Shown: positions 1 to 11,424 of the stretch, piece after piece
Layout of the letters: each line of letters opens with the position of its first letter
Position numbering within the stretch: position 1 is the first letter of the stretch
Assembly: GCF_002127325.2 (NCBI RefSeq)
Contig: NC_035448.2
Coordinates: 126,516,561 to 126,580,560, forward strand
From: Helianthus annuus
Taxonomy: Eukaryota > Streptophyta > Magnoliopsida > Asterales > Asteraceae
Direction of reading: 5' to 3'
DNA length: 64,000 nt
Program-made: the position numbers and the translations under genes
The notes under the pieces: model-generated
Databases searched by the model: none
What the model was told of the DNA's origin: nothing
The model's input: the letters and a program-made list of their open reading frames with translations, nothing else

Positions 1-280
1 CGTCCGGTAGAACCGGTTAAACTGATCGTTACACCCGGTTGAAACGTCCGATAGACCTGGTTAAACCGTTTTTGAGTGCAAAAACCAGATTTTAAAACAT
101 TGGGTAGAAGAGCAATCAAACTTGTGTTAGTGTCTTTGAACACCATTAGTGAGAACCAAAATTCATATGTCTATATAAACAAGACAAACCTCGAAGGTTT
201 TTTTTTTTTTTGAAAGATAGACAAACCTAGAAGTACAAACAAATAATGAAAAAGGGAAAAAGGTGAAAACAGGAGTAATA
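1..280 (+). repeat. Duplicated host segment, copy 1
   Basis: This stretch matches 14,218-14,502 almost base for base, with a handful of substitutions and a different poly(T) length near 200. It ends abruptly at 280, where the LTR terminus TGTCACACCCC begins. Copy 2 continues past the same point with GGCGAACG. It is therefore host or old repeat sequence interrupted by the Tekay-type element. A third, more diverged relative lies at 24,540-24,660. Confidence 0.85.
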
Positions 281-1214
281 TGTCACACCCCAACCGATGG
301 CGGAATCATCGGGGCATGGCACTGAGCGAAACAGATTGTTCAGAAGTTTCCATAACAACTATTCATATAATTCAGTTAAAGATACGTCCCATACCGTATC
401 CCGAATAAACAAACATGTCATTACAGATAATCATCCAAACAAGAAATTCCGTTCCGACAACTCAGATTCAAATATTATTACAGCAATTGTTTATCTGCTT
501 CTAGACCCCTATTCTGTTGACTTTCTGGCTGTAATGCCAGAGGACAAGATCTACAGACAACTATGCCCCAGACGCTTGTTCTCGGCAGACAACTATTTGT
601 TGGGGGCTTCTAGAAACTTATTCTAGCCTCGCTTTCCTAGCAAATAAGCATCCTAAATACCTGTCACATACGTTAAAATAAAGTCAATACATGAAATGTA
701 AAAGTGAGCATACAAGTTTGATAATAGCATATAGAGTTTGAATAGTTTACGCATAACCAGCACGTACACAGAGGAAAACGAAGCATGTTAATTATCGACA
801 TAGACCTATCGATACCAATGACCGCGGCTTGACTGTCCGAGACGGTTCGCAATACATGATTACCACCGTAATCCATGCAAGTAATTGTCCTTAACAACCC
901 CCGTGTGAACGGGTGTTGAGTCCAAACTATAGTGCTACGTCGTTAAGGCAGGTAGACAGCATTCCACGTGTAAACACAATCAACAAGCATTCATTAAGTC
1001 ATGAAATACATGCATATTGGTTAGCGTTCAAGTAGTTTGCGTAGTGTGATCGTTTGTGTTTTGATATAAGCAACGTATGTAACACCCAAAAGTGCTAAAA
1101 GCAAAAAGGGATCGAGTATACTCACAGTGATTGATTATGGATTGAAAGGAGCGCTGAGAGTAGGATTAGCCTGAATAGTTCGATAGCACAACAATGAGTA
1201 ACGTGGAAATGTAA

Positions 1215-1810
1215 ACAAATGTGGATGGATCGAATAGGCTGGTCGATCGAACGGTAGGTTCGATCGAACGGGCTGTTCGATTGGCTGGTAGGTCCGTTTG
1301 GACAGTCCTGTTCGATCGGCCGGTAGGCTCGATCGGCTGGGCCATTCGAGTGGATTGTTTCTTCCTCTGGTGTGTTTGTGTTTGAGGATTTGAACTTTTG
1401 AAGTTTTCGTTGTAGTATATGAGAACACTAAAATGTTCTTACCTTTCAGGTCGATCGATCGAACGGTCCGTTCGATCGGCCGGCTTAACCGATCGGCTGG
1501 GAACTTTTGAAGTGATTCTCAACAGGGTGTCGCTCGACCGAACAGTCTGTTCGATCGGCTGGCATTCTTTACTACGAACGAGTTGTAAAATCAATCAAGT
1601 TTTGAAGTATAGTATCTCATGATCCGAAGAGTAATGTTTACCAATCGAGTAGCATGCTCGATCGAACATCAATTCGACAATAACATACTTCGTAAAGTTT
1701 GAAAAGTGAGACGCCATGTGCTAGCCGATCGGCTGGCCCGGTCGATCGGCTGGTATGTCCGATCGGCTGGGCTGTTCGAACAGCCTAGCCGTTCGGCCAG
1801 CATTTCTGAC
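1215..1810. repeat. GATCGGCTGG-type repeat cluster inside LTR B
   Basis: Short degenerate repeats built on GATCGGCTGG, TCGATCG and TGTTCGATCGG recur here in several blocks, and again at 6,908-6,920 and 10,361-10,440 in the same LTR. The core CCGATCGG is self-complementary. Small open frames in this stretch are by-products of the repeat. Confidence 0.7.
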
Positions 1811-2469
1811 CTGGTCGGCCTTTCATCTAACACTTGGCTGTTTGATTACTTGTTGTCATATCGAGGTGTAACACCACGTAAAAACGTGTCCAATTATACA
1901 TAGACACGTGTCCTAAACTCCGGTTATGTGAAAGATTGAGTTTAAGGGACTAAAGTTGACAACAAGTGAAAATATGTAAACGAAAGGACTAAAAGTGTCA
2001 ACATGCCAAACTTGAGCCTCTGAATGACCACACGTGGAGAAAATATTCTTAAATGGGTGATTGATTGGGTATGCGAAGCCGTTTGTAAAAATAATCGGAA
2101 GATTATAAATTACAAGGGTTAAAAGTGTCAATATGTCAATTCTGACATCTGAGTGGCCTTTTAACGAAACCGAGGCTTCGTAATATTCAAATATACTCCC
2201 GAGAATGTGTGATAAAAATTTCACGTGATTCCGAGATCGTTAAGCATGTTTTCTAAACTTTGGGCTAAAAGCGTCAACTTGATGAAACTTGCATTTACAA
2301 AGGAATTTAACGAACCTGAGGCTAACAAAGTTTGTTTGCACATCCTTGGGCTCCAAGAAATTAACTACAAGGGCCTAAATTGCCAAAAACGAAGCCAAAA
2401 AGGGTTTAAAACGTTCAGGGACTGAAACTGCCAGCTTTGAAACCTGTTTTACCAGTTTGCCCGGTTCAT

Positions 2470-2510
2470 GCGGCCCGCGTAAGGCCCCCCTTAAATCTAA
2501 TGCGGGCCGC
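2470..2510. repeat. GC-rich inverted repeat upstream of the LTR A TATA box
   Basis: GCGGCCCGC at 2,470 and its reverse complement GCGGGCCGC at 2,502 are 23 bases apart, about 180 bases upstream of the TATA box. The surroundings are AT-rich. Confidence 0.65.
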
Positions 2511-2690
2511 GTCAGACTATCAGATACAGAAAATTCATGCCAGGTGCGGGTTTGGCCTGTTCCACCGCCTTAACCTAGTTCCTATCGACCTAGGGAGTTG
2601 TAAGTCGGTTTATTTTGATAGCTTGGACACCTGGGATGATCTCCTAACCTCATAAAACACCTGGAAGCAATCTAAGATCATGGAAATTCC

Positions 2691-2698
2691 TATATAAG
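2691..2698 (+). promoter_or_regulatory. Candidate TATA box of LTR A
   Basis: TATATAAG followed by a C/T-rich stretch (CACATCCTCTTGTGTTC) resembles a plant LTR core promoter and start region. The matching element in the inverted copy is at 12,910-12,917. Confidence 0.5.
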
Positions 2699-4573
2699 TG
2701 CACATCCTCTTGTGTTCTTGACTCACATTCACAACAATTCAATTTGGGAATTGCTCTGGAGCTTGCTAAGGACTTGGAGAAGATTTGAAGTGTAGAAAAG
2801 ATTGCTAGGACCTGTAGTAAGCTTCTAATTATTCCTTTAAGTTGTTTAATTAGTTTAATTACTTAAAAGTCAAACTTAGTGCCTAATTAGTTTGACTTTC
2901 GTTTTGTTTACATGTGGCTTAACCACTGATCAAATTGAAAGTGGTTATGAAACCACATTAGTATAGGTGATTAACCCCTGGAAGGGTGTCTCCTAATTAT
3001 CTCGTTTGATTGGTTAATTGTCGGGTCAAAGTAGTTTGACAAAAAGTCAAACTGGACAGAATTGACTAAATTGATTAAAATTAATAAACCAGATGTTCTA
3101 AAATATAATATAACATTCTAATGACTTGGTAATGATTGTATAAACATGTTTTATCAGTCCTAATCCGACAATTAATCATCTAAGGGCAAATTATAACCGA
3201 AAGTCGCAAAAGCTTGACTTTTGCTATGACTTTCAGTTCTGACCCATTCAAGCTTATTTCTTCCATGTTTTAAGCTTCCATTAGGACCATATTACATTGT
3301 AGTATAACACTCTAAAGTTATATTGCATGGTGCCTAATCGTTTGTACTTTATGCTCTTGATCGTAATTATGCTCATAAATGCCTAAAATGCCCTTTTTGC
3401 ATAAAAGCAAGATTTTTTAGCAATGTGAATGAACTAAAACCTTTGCTCTGATATTTAGACATGTCCCGAAAATTTGACATCAGCTTGAGGTCTAGAATGG
3501 GAGTTATACTCAATAGCGTAATTAAGGGACTTCTTAGTAAATAAAAAGCGTAATTAGCATAAGGCCCATCTAAACCCGATTTTTGACACCAAACTTTTTA
3601 CCTACTGATGTTAAATAATATTTAGGGATTTTTAAAGATTTTTATTTATTTTTTAAGCTGAACTTAACATAGGATTATAGCCTAGTTTCGGTAATTACCG
3701 ATTTTACCCTTTTCATGCATAAAATGAGTTTTACATAACTTTTTGAAGCCAAACTTTTTGCTACTGATCCTAAATGATAAATGTATTATTTTGAACCTAA
3801 TAAACTGACCAAAATATCAGATTTCCCATTTTTACCATATTAGTCCTTTAAATCGCATATTTAGCGTTTTTAGCACCTAGTATGAGTCAAAACTATATTT
3901 ATCATATAAAACTCATAACTTACTGATGTTTTAAGCTAATTTACATAATATTACAGTAAGCTAATGTTTTAAACTCAGAAACTTATTTTAAACCTTAAAA
4001 GCCTATGTAAAATTACCAAAATGCCCTTACGGTGCATAATTGGTTATAAAAGGTATATTTTCCATATGTTAAGTATCCTACTGATATAACTCAATAAGAT
4101 ACATGTTTTTATTAATCTAATCAGACCTGGAACTCAGTTTTATAAATAAATTCTTTTATGAGCATCAAAATTACCAAAATGCCCTTATGGGACTTATTTT
4201 GGTTTAAATTGCTTTTTGGGCATAAATGTGGATATACTACTGATATATTGACATATTATGAGCATAATAATGATTAAGACCTGGTTATAGTTTGTCCGGT
4301 TACCCGTTACGCATTTACGCGTTCGGATCGGTTTACGTGACTAGTTTACATAAAATAGCCGAAACGGGCTTAACCTAGTCATTAAAACCTCTTTTTCCAG
4401 AATGTGTTTAGTTTACCCATATTATACAAGTATCTAAGCTTGTCGGGTCTAAATCACATTCTATCCTGGTTTCTGTTTAATCTACCGGTTAGGTCCGTAA
4501 GGTTTCTTTCTAGCTAGTCGGTCTAAGTCCTTGACTTAAGGAAAGACCCATTAGCATCCTAATAGATAATTAA

Positions 4574-5387
4574 GGGGCTGTTTGGCAACATCTGAACCAA
4601 TAAGTGCTGAATGAATAAGAGGTCTGAATGGGTAAGAGGGTCTGAACCAGTAAGTGCTGAAACAATAAAGCGCTGTTTGGTTGCACATCTGAGTGATTGT
4701 GTAAAATGACTTTTTAACCCCTGAACAAATAAATACCCTGGCTTTCTCTCATTTCCCCATAGAACGTTTCTAGGCTTCTCTCTCTAAAAACCTCTGCTTC
4801 TCTCTCTAAAAATCTAAACTCTCTGCTTCTCTCTCTCTAATAACAGCCAAAACACCATTCAAAATTCTAGATTATCACATTATTATTTAACTATTTGGTT
4901 ACTAGAATGATCGATTCTTCACCTGAAGTTCAACTGCAACCGTTAGTCGAACAACTGATCGCCAAAATCTGGAGGAGTCTGTGCAGGCGACGGCGGATGT
5001 GGAGGTGGCGGCGGCTGTGCTGGTTCGGCTGAGGAGGAGAGGAGGAGGGCGGTGGCCTCTGGAGTTTCGATTGTGGAGGCGGGCGGCGGCGATTTGGTGG
5101 TTCAGATGTGGAGGAGGGTGGCGGGGCTATGGTGGTTCGGATGTGGAGGAGGGCGGCGTGTGGAGGAGAGAGGAGAGCAAGATGGGGCTGTGGGAGAAGA
5201 ATAGAAGCTGTGTTGTTTAGGGGTATCTTTGTCTCAAGTTTCATTCAGCGATGTTTTTTAGCTGAATGGTTCAGAGGTGTTCTGAATCATTAAGAGGCAC
5301 AATCTTAATCAACCAAACAGCCTAGCCTCTGACCGATTCAGAGGTAAGCCTCTGAATGGCTTCATTCAGATGCAAACAAACATCCCC
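4574..5387. mobile_element. PIF/Harbinger-like MITE, TSD TAA
   Basis: The terminal inverted repeats are GGGGCTGTTTGGCAACATC on the left and the reverse complement of GCAAACAAACATCCCC on the right. TAA flanks both ends (4,571-4,573 and 5,388-5,390). It interrupts solo LTR A. Internal sequence is rich in TCTGAATGG-like motifs and has a purine-rich core at 4,980-5,200 whose open frames are low-complexity. No transposase is encoded, so it is non-autonomous. Confidence 0.8.
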
Positions 5388-6874
5388 TAAACCTTCTATA
5401 CAGATTTATAGCTTCCAATAAAAAGTATCTTTCAAGAACCTTAGGAATTTACTGCTACATCAGGTAAATACTTTTAACTTATTTTCCCTATACGGGCTTG
5501 GGATACGGTATATTAATACCGCTTGGTCGGGTATGGGATTATTATGTCGGATTGTGATTTAATAAATCCGCATAACCCGTTTTAATCTGTATTGTTTGAT
5601 AACATAAACATTTGGGGGTTAACGACCGTGTCCTGGATATCCTTGGCTCATTTAAGTTATTAATGGCCACGACCTATGCACGGGGTGCAGGCATGCACCC
5701 GGCAGATGCAAATGCTAAATATTAATTTACCCACAAGTTGGGGATAACTCCTTTGTGGGTTCTATAAGTGGTGAGTCAGTTAATCATGTCCGGCTTACAA
5801 ACCGGCCCCACATGTATGACAAGCATGTAAAACTGTATACAAGATTTTAATAAGATTGTCCCAAGTTATAAAGGATTTGTGCCTTGTGCATTTAAACAAA
5901 TTTTTCTTAAATGTTTTCAAAACGAGTCAGTTAAATTGTATTTACCAGTGTATACTGACGTATTTTCCTAAAGATTGATTTGACAGGTACTTATCGAAAT
6001 AGGCTGGAGCTATAGGGTGTTGTAGAGGATCTTGCAAATCCCAAAGATACCCTGAGTCTGTACTTTTTGTTTCTTTGTACTTTATGATCCGCCTGTGGAT
6101 CTTATTACATTCCGGTCTGTATTTTTCTTGTAGTCGAACATCGACAGACAGTATGGTTTGTAATAGTTTATTACCCAGCCTTCCGTTGTGCTATATTATT
6201 GTGTGTGTTGACTATGATGATATCAACTACGTCACGATACTCCCCACCGGGCCCACCGGTAATACGTGGAATATTGGGGTGTGACACGAGGTAGCTTGAT
6301 AACGAGTTGAACTATGATATCATCCGTTCCTACTCGTTTCTTCGGCTCGGACAGGAATCACCCAAGTCCGGCCGGTGAACGGTTCGGAACGTCGGTTTAG
6401 AGTTTAACCCATCGTTGGTGAACCTTGTATCTAGAATCCGAATCTTGAACCTCTTAACTGTTAGAACGATTAGTTAGCCGGTTCAAGCTCCGTTTCTACC
6501 GGTTTTAAGGTTTTGAGTGAAAAAGGTTGACGAAAGTTGGAAATTATTAATAAAAATGTTAAGATTCTTACAAATCTTAGTTTGTTTATGTGGAAACCGG
6601 TCAGATCTATGCTATTCATGGTTGAATGAGGCCAAAGTTTGGTGTTCTTCAAGAACACCATGATGACATCACCCAAGAACACTTAGATCTTGGTGATTTC
6701 ACGGTTAGAAATCGAGTTTTGAAAGATAGAAGGGTGTAGAATCATACAATGATAAAAAACGTACAAGAATTAGAGTGAAAACTTACCGGAGTTTAGAGAA
6801 ATCTGAGAAAAGGTGAAGAAGAAGGCTGGTTCGGTCAGAGCTTTCCAAAAATAGAAAGTGTGACAATGACAGCC

Positions 6875-6884
6875 CTATTTATAG
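6875..6884 (-). promoter_or_regulatory. Candidate TATA box of LTR B
   Basis: On the minus strand this reads CTATAAATAG, a strong plant TATA box. The CCGATCGG palindromes (6,908-6,920 and 10,361-10,440) lie just upstream on that strand. Confidence 0.6.
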
Positions 6885-6926
6885 GCCCTAAAAGAGGAAA
6901 GTGGCAGCCGATCGGCCGGGAGCTCC

Positions 6927-9188
6927 TGTAACAACTCTCACTAAAATTAATACTTAGTATGATGATTATCCAATAAGGAAACCCTAAGTGAGACACCCAA
7001 GTGATTCTGCATAAACCCTAAAAATTTCAGAACAATCGGAATCAGGATCAGGACCCCTAAAACTCAGGGGGGGGGGTAAACCCTAGTTGACGATTATCCC
7101 TATTAAACGTTGTCAAAATCTAAATTTTCGAAATTGTTGACTCATCCAGGCTAGTCCCACACGCGGCAAGTCTATAGTGATTAGGTGTCCCTTACGGACC
7201 GTAAGGGTAACTGCTTACGGTCCGTAAGCATATCAATTTTCGTGTATAAATAGCAGACATTGGCATTCGATTTATGCTGTTCAAACGACGCTCAATTTCT
7301 AAATAGACGTCGAGTTATTCACTTTACAACACACAAATCACTAATTAGTATAGCGGGGTGTTGTTACGATGCCGGGTATTAACTCAATCGCTGTTCAATT
7401 CTTTTCTTTCCGTCAGCTTTTATTTTTGTAAATAATATCTCGGGATTTTACCCTCTAAATCCCTAAACTCTGCCCGTTATTAATGTAATAACTCTGATCA
7501 CTGGTACGATACCTTATCCGATCGATTGAAACTATCCGATGGATGTTTAAGTGCTGCTCAAACTCGGGTTATACTTTGTCATTCGTCGTGATTCCGACAG
7601 GATTTTTGAGTGTCGCCCGAACTCGGGCTATACTCAGTCATTCGTTGCGAATCCGCTGGATGTTTAAGTATCGCACTTTGTCATTCATTGTGAGGGTGTC
7701 TATCTCGTGATTATCGTTAAAGTTGAATTGAGTTAATACACTAATACGAGTTCCATTGTGTCTAGAAATTAGAACTCGTAATCAGAGAACTGCTAGAATA
7801 CTTAATAGCTAAGTAAACTTAACAGTTAAATAAACTTAGTAGTTAGGTTGGCTGAGTAGATTAATTAATCTATTAATTAAGATTAAGTAAGATTAATTAA
7901 GCTAAGCAAGATTAATTAAGCTAAGTTAATTAGTTAAATGGTTAAATGGATAAGTTACTTAATAGTTAAGGAAACTTAATAGTTAAGGAAACTTAATACT
8001 TAAGGAAACTTCCTAGCTAAGAAATGAATCTACCTATAAATAGGAAGCTTAGGATTCATTTTCCTTTGTTCATTTCTTCTATTCTTCTCTCTATACGTTG
8101 GTGTTCTAACCAATAATCACCAAAACGATGTTCTGTCCGATCGATTCATGAACCATCTAACGAATGCCAAAGTGTTATACTTTGTGAATTTCGGTAAACG
8201 GAATCCAAAGTGCTATACTTTGTGAGTTCATTAAATGGATACCAAAGTACTGTCTGAATAAGACTATACTTTGTGAAATTCGTTAAGGTTCGAATCTCGT
8301 GATCATCGTTAGGTTTGATTTGGGTTTTACACAAATACGTATTCCATTCTGTTAAACTATATGTTTAACCATCCGAATACTCCCAAATATACACTTACAA
8401 TCAAAATGGATGCTAAATCATCAGAAGATCCAAAATAATAAAGTAAATGCTTAATTATCAGAAGGAGTAGAATCAAGAAGCTTGTTAAATCAATACTGCA
8501 TGTTTATACTGTGAGTCATTCTCTTTTTATCAACTGTTTTACAATACTCCAAATTATTTTCCAAAAGTTATAATTACAGGGATTAAGTTTATGTAATCAC
8601 CAAATTACAGCCGGTATGTGGGGTATTGTGCACATTACTATTTTTATCACTTTAGGTGGGCGTACCTAAAATGTAGATACTCGTCACTATCGGGGCGACG
8701 GGACCCAATAGTGGTATGACCACAGTCACAGATACGGTCGAGTGACAAATACCTATTCTTGATAATTGGTTGATAAAAACATTGTAATCTCCCTTAATAC
8801 TGTAAATTATAACAACGTGTCATTTTATTTAAAATGAATGAACTCACTCAGTATTTCCCGCTGACAAAACCTTTTTAAAACGCGTTTCAGGTAATTACGG
8901 TAGATTGAAGTAAGAATTGGATCCGGCACTGAAAGGCATCAAGAAGTGGCTTATTTTATTAATTAAATCAAATTAAGAAATATCGTTTTTATTAAAGCTA
9001 CCTTTGTAAACATGGGTTTATCCCATCTATATAATAAATAAAATCTGGTGTTTTTAAACTCTGATATTTTTCCTAACTCACGGTCCTGATGAAATTTCCG
9101 CTGCAATATTTTTCAAAAATAATCACCGGTACCACTGGACTGCTCGCGGCTCCCGATTCCGTCCACGATGGGGTCTGGGGTCGTGACA
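6927..9188 (+). repeat. 5' LTR of element C
   Basis: It runs from TGTAAC to GTGACA, 2,262 bp. Its last ~234 bp recur at 10,122-10,355 with only about two differences. TATA candidates are GTATAAATAG at 7,243-7,252 and CCTATAAATAG at 8,033-8,043. Confidence 0.85.
7191..7228. repeat. Paired TTACGGWCCGTAA palindromes upstream of TATA
   Basis: CTTACGGACCGTAAG (7,191-7,205) and CTTACGGTCCGTAAG (7,214-7,228) are near-perfect palindromes 8 bases apart. The TATA candidate begins 15 bases after the second. The same motif clusters at 13,094-13,244 in a different LTR family. Confidence 0.75.
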
Positions 9189-9195
9189 GTAAAGG

Positions 9196-9208
9196 TGGTA
9201 TCAGAGCC
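9196..9208 (+). other. Primer-binding site, initiator tRNA-Met type
   Basis: TGGTATCAGAGCC lies 8 bases after the LTR end. It is the usual tRNA-Met-complementary PBS of Tekay/Del-type elements. Confidence 0.85.
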
Positions 9209-9480
9209 ACTGACTTAAGCCAATAGGTGTTGTGATAATAATACCTAAGCTTAAATAACAGAGTTAGGAGATTGCTATTAACTAGTAGCACACTTGATAA
9301 CATTTAGACTTGAACATAAGAAAAGATGCCTTAGTATAAGCTAAGCCACTTGTTTACGCAATTAGGTGTTATAATAATACCTAAGTTTAAACGGAGAATT
9401 AGAAACTTAATATTAACTGATAGCACTCCGGATGATATTTAGACTCGAACTTAAAGAATTTTGCCTTAATATAAGCTTCA
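9206..9480 (+). repeat. Tandem duplication in the leader of element C
   Basis: Two diverged units of about 140 bp (9,206-9,345 and 9,346-9,480) share GCCACT, AATAATACCTAAG, TAGCAC, ATTTAGACT and GCCTTA in the same order. Confidence 0.65.
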
Positions 9481-10121
9481 AGATAAATTACTTGTATAAA
9501 TATAATGTGATGAATATTGGTATGCCATAAGAATGACGATTAGCAGGCAATAGCACTTAATTGCTATTTATTCTTGTTTATTGATATTATTTGGTCTAGA
9601 ATAAAGATATGTTATGGAAATACAAATTTCCGTGATTCTGGATAAAAGTCCTAATAAAAGAGGCACTTTTAAAATCTTGAAAAGATACTATTTATGGGAA
9701 CTAGAAAATTTTCTCCGGCAAGACTGGGTATGGTGTAGCAGACTCTCCAGCTTGTCCGGATATACTGAGGTTACCTCTCCGGCGCGAACCAGATAAGACG
9801 GGGTAAATAATATGTCCAATCAGTGACAAGATTTCCCTAAATAATATCATGACCTGATATCTGACTTGTTTTTGGAAATATGAATCTGTTAAATACATTA
9901 ACCTTACTAAGGGTATGTATATTACAACATGTGAAATATATGATTATATAGATATATATATCTATAAGGAATTCCAAAAGTCAAATAAAGAATAAAACAC
10001 AAGCATATGTGTCAGTAATAAATCTAGATTTCTTTATCAGAAATCTCTTGCATATATCTTTAATTTCGATGTCAAACATTATTTCGTTTGATCATCTAAC
10101 TCGTAACTCGAGCGACATGGG

Positions 10122-10355
10122 TTTATTAATTAAATCAAATTAAGAAATATCGTTTTTATTAAAGCTACCTTTGTAAACATGGGTTTATCCCATCTATATA
10201 ATAAATAAAATCTGGTGTTTTTAAACTCTGATATTTTTCCTAACTCACGGTCCTGATGAAATTTCCGCTGCAATATTTTTCAAAAATAATCACCGGTACC
10301 ACTGGACTGCTCGCGGGTCCCGATTCCGTCCAGGATGGGGTCTGGGGTCGTGACA
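10122..10355 (+). repeat. Truncated 3' LTR of element C
   Basis: These are the last ~234 bp of the LTR, nearly identical to 8,955-9,188 and ending GTGACA directly before the target duplication GCTCC. The front ~2 kb of this LTR is missing. Confidence 0.85.
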
Positions 10356-10969
10356 GCTCCGATCGACTGGGCTGCTCGATCGGCTAGGAAGATGCTAGCC
10401 GATCGGCTGGCCTGTTCGACCAGGATGCCTCCTGTTCGATCCGCGACCCACTTTGAGCGTTTCGCGACGATTTTTGATATTTCGATTTCGATGGGCGACG
10501 ATACGAATACGATAGAGTTCCTAGTCAAATTACTTTCAGTCCCATTCACTATATCTACATACAAGCATCTACATTTCACGTTTCGATGTCGGTTTCGATT
10601 GTGTTTGATTGCTTTTCGAGTTTTGATTCGATTTTCGATTGATTTGCTTGAATACCACGCCAAACATATAAGTAAACACGCACAAGTAACACATAAGGCA
10701 CACACACACACGTATAACAATACCAGAGTTCACATAATTCGAGTCTCGAGCTTGATTGATGAATCGATTAGCTTGATTATTGATTGATTAACTTTATCGC
10801 ATTGTTACTTCCTACTATTCACAGTCGTAAATCGGTCGCATTGATTAAACATTCGATCATTTCATTTAGACAACACTTACTCCACATAATACAAAAAGTA
10901 AAAAGAAACATTAACAGTCAAAGTTGACTTGGACTTTGACTTTGACTTTCGAAAACACGGGGTGTTACA

Positions 10970-10983
10970 GCTTCCCCTTGTTT
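10970..10983 (-). other. Polypurine tract of the family B element
   Basis: On the minus strand this reads AAACAAGGGGAAGC, directly next to the LTR start TGTAACACCCC. It would prime plus-strand DNA synthesis. Confidence 0.65.
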
Positions 10984-11052
10984 AGGGGTCCCGAAATTAG
11001 GCTCGAAGCTGCACATCACCGTGAGTCGTTTGACCAATTTGACGCTTCAGAT

Positions 11053-11424
11053 CTATTTAAACAACTGCGGGTACTTGGCCTTCATGTCGCTTTCGAGTTC
11101 CCAAGTGAACTCCGCGCCTCGTTTGCCCTCCCATCGGACCTTCACGATAGGGATGCGTGAGCGCCTGAGTTGCTTGGTTTGGCGATCCATGATTTCGACA
11201 GGCTTTTCCATGAAATGCAAGGTTTCGTTGACCCGAAGATCGTCGAGTGGTACGATTAGATCATGATCAGCAAGGCATTTCCGGAAGTTAGAGACGTGGA
11301 AAGTCGGGTGGACGTTACTAAGTTCCTCCGGTAGTTCGAGTCTGTAGGCGACTTTTCCGATCCTTTCCAGAATCCTAAAAGGTTCAACATATCGAGGCGC
11401 CAGTTTCCCTTTCTTGCCGAATCT
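11053..11424 (-). pseudogene. C-terminal end of a Tekay-type Ty3/gypsy polyprotein (integrase tail and chromodomain)
   Basis: The minus frame has no internal stop over about 123 codons and ends at TAG (11,053-11,055). It starts with the integrase C-terminal core ([10 protein letters not shown], then [12 protein letters not shown]) and continues into a linker ([17 protein letters not shown]). It ends in a chromodomain-like segment ([46 protein letters not shown]). This order is typical of Tekay/Del chromoviruses, where the chromodomain is thought to steer integration to heterochromatin. The fragment is cut at 11,424 by an unrelated LTR piece, so protease, RT, RNase H and most of integrase are lost. 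It lies upstream, on its strand, of a polypurine tract and the 3' LTR, as expected. Confidence 0.9.

Larger units (their letters stand above)
1867..6286 (+). mobile_element. Solo LTR, family A, with perfect 5-bp target duplication
   Basis: The LTR begins TGTAACACC and ends GGGGTGTGACA. CGAGG lies directly before it (1,862-1,866) and directly after it (6,287-6,291), and LTR B resumes on both sides. No PBS, gag or pol is present, so this is a solo LTR left by recombination between two LTRs. It is 4,420 bp long, or about 3.6 kb without the MITE nested inside it. An inverted partial relative lies at 11,426-13,781. The termini and size fit a Tekay-like Ty3/gypsy LTR (inference). Confidence 0.9.
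6927..10355 (+). mobile_element. Internally deleted LTR retrotransposon (family C), TSD GCTCC
   Basis: The element starts TGTAACAACTC and ends GGGGTCGTGACA. GCTCC flanks both ends (6,922-6,926 and 10,356-10,360). It has a 5' LTR (6,927-9,188), a PBS, a leader with a tandem duplication and only the last ~234 bp of a 3' LTR (10,122-10,355). gag and pol are missing, so an internal deletion has removed the coding region and the start of the 3' LTR. It lies inside LTR B. PBS and termini suggest a Ty3/gypsy chromovirus. Confidence 0.85.
281..10969 (-). mobile_element. 3' LTR of a Tekay-type Ty3/gypsy element (family B), split by two insertions
   Basis: Read on the minus strand this LTR starts TGTAACACCCC at 10,969 and ends GGGGTGTGACA at 281. 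A polypurine stretch (minus AAACAAGGGGAAGC, 10,970-10,983) and the chromodomain end of pol lie immediately upstream on that strand, so this is a 3' LTR. The same terminus, TGTCACACCCCAACCGATGG on the plus strand, recurs at 52,132. About 2.8 kb of LTR remains once the insertions at 1,867-6,286 and 6,927-10,355 are set aside. The 5' LTR and most of the internal region are absent from the window, and no target duplication can be assigned. Confidence 0.85.

Noticed and set aside
4930..5300. Overlapping Arg/Gly/Pro-rich open frames on both strands
   Set aside because: They lie in the purine-rich core of a PIF-type MITE, are low-complexity and resemble no family.
10280..10787. Frames of ~150 codons on both strands
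   Set aside because: They span the end of element C and LTR B repeat sequence and show no domain.
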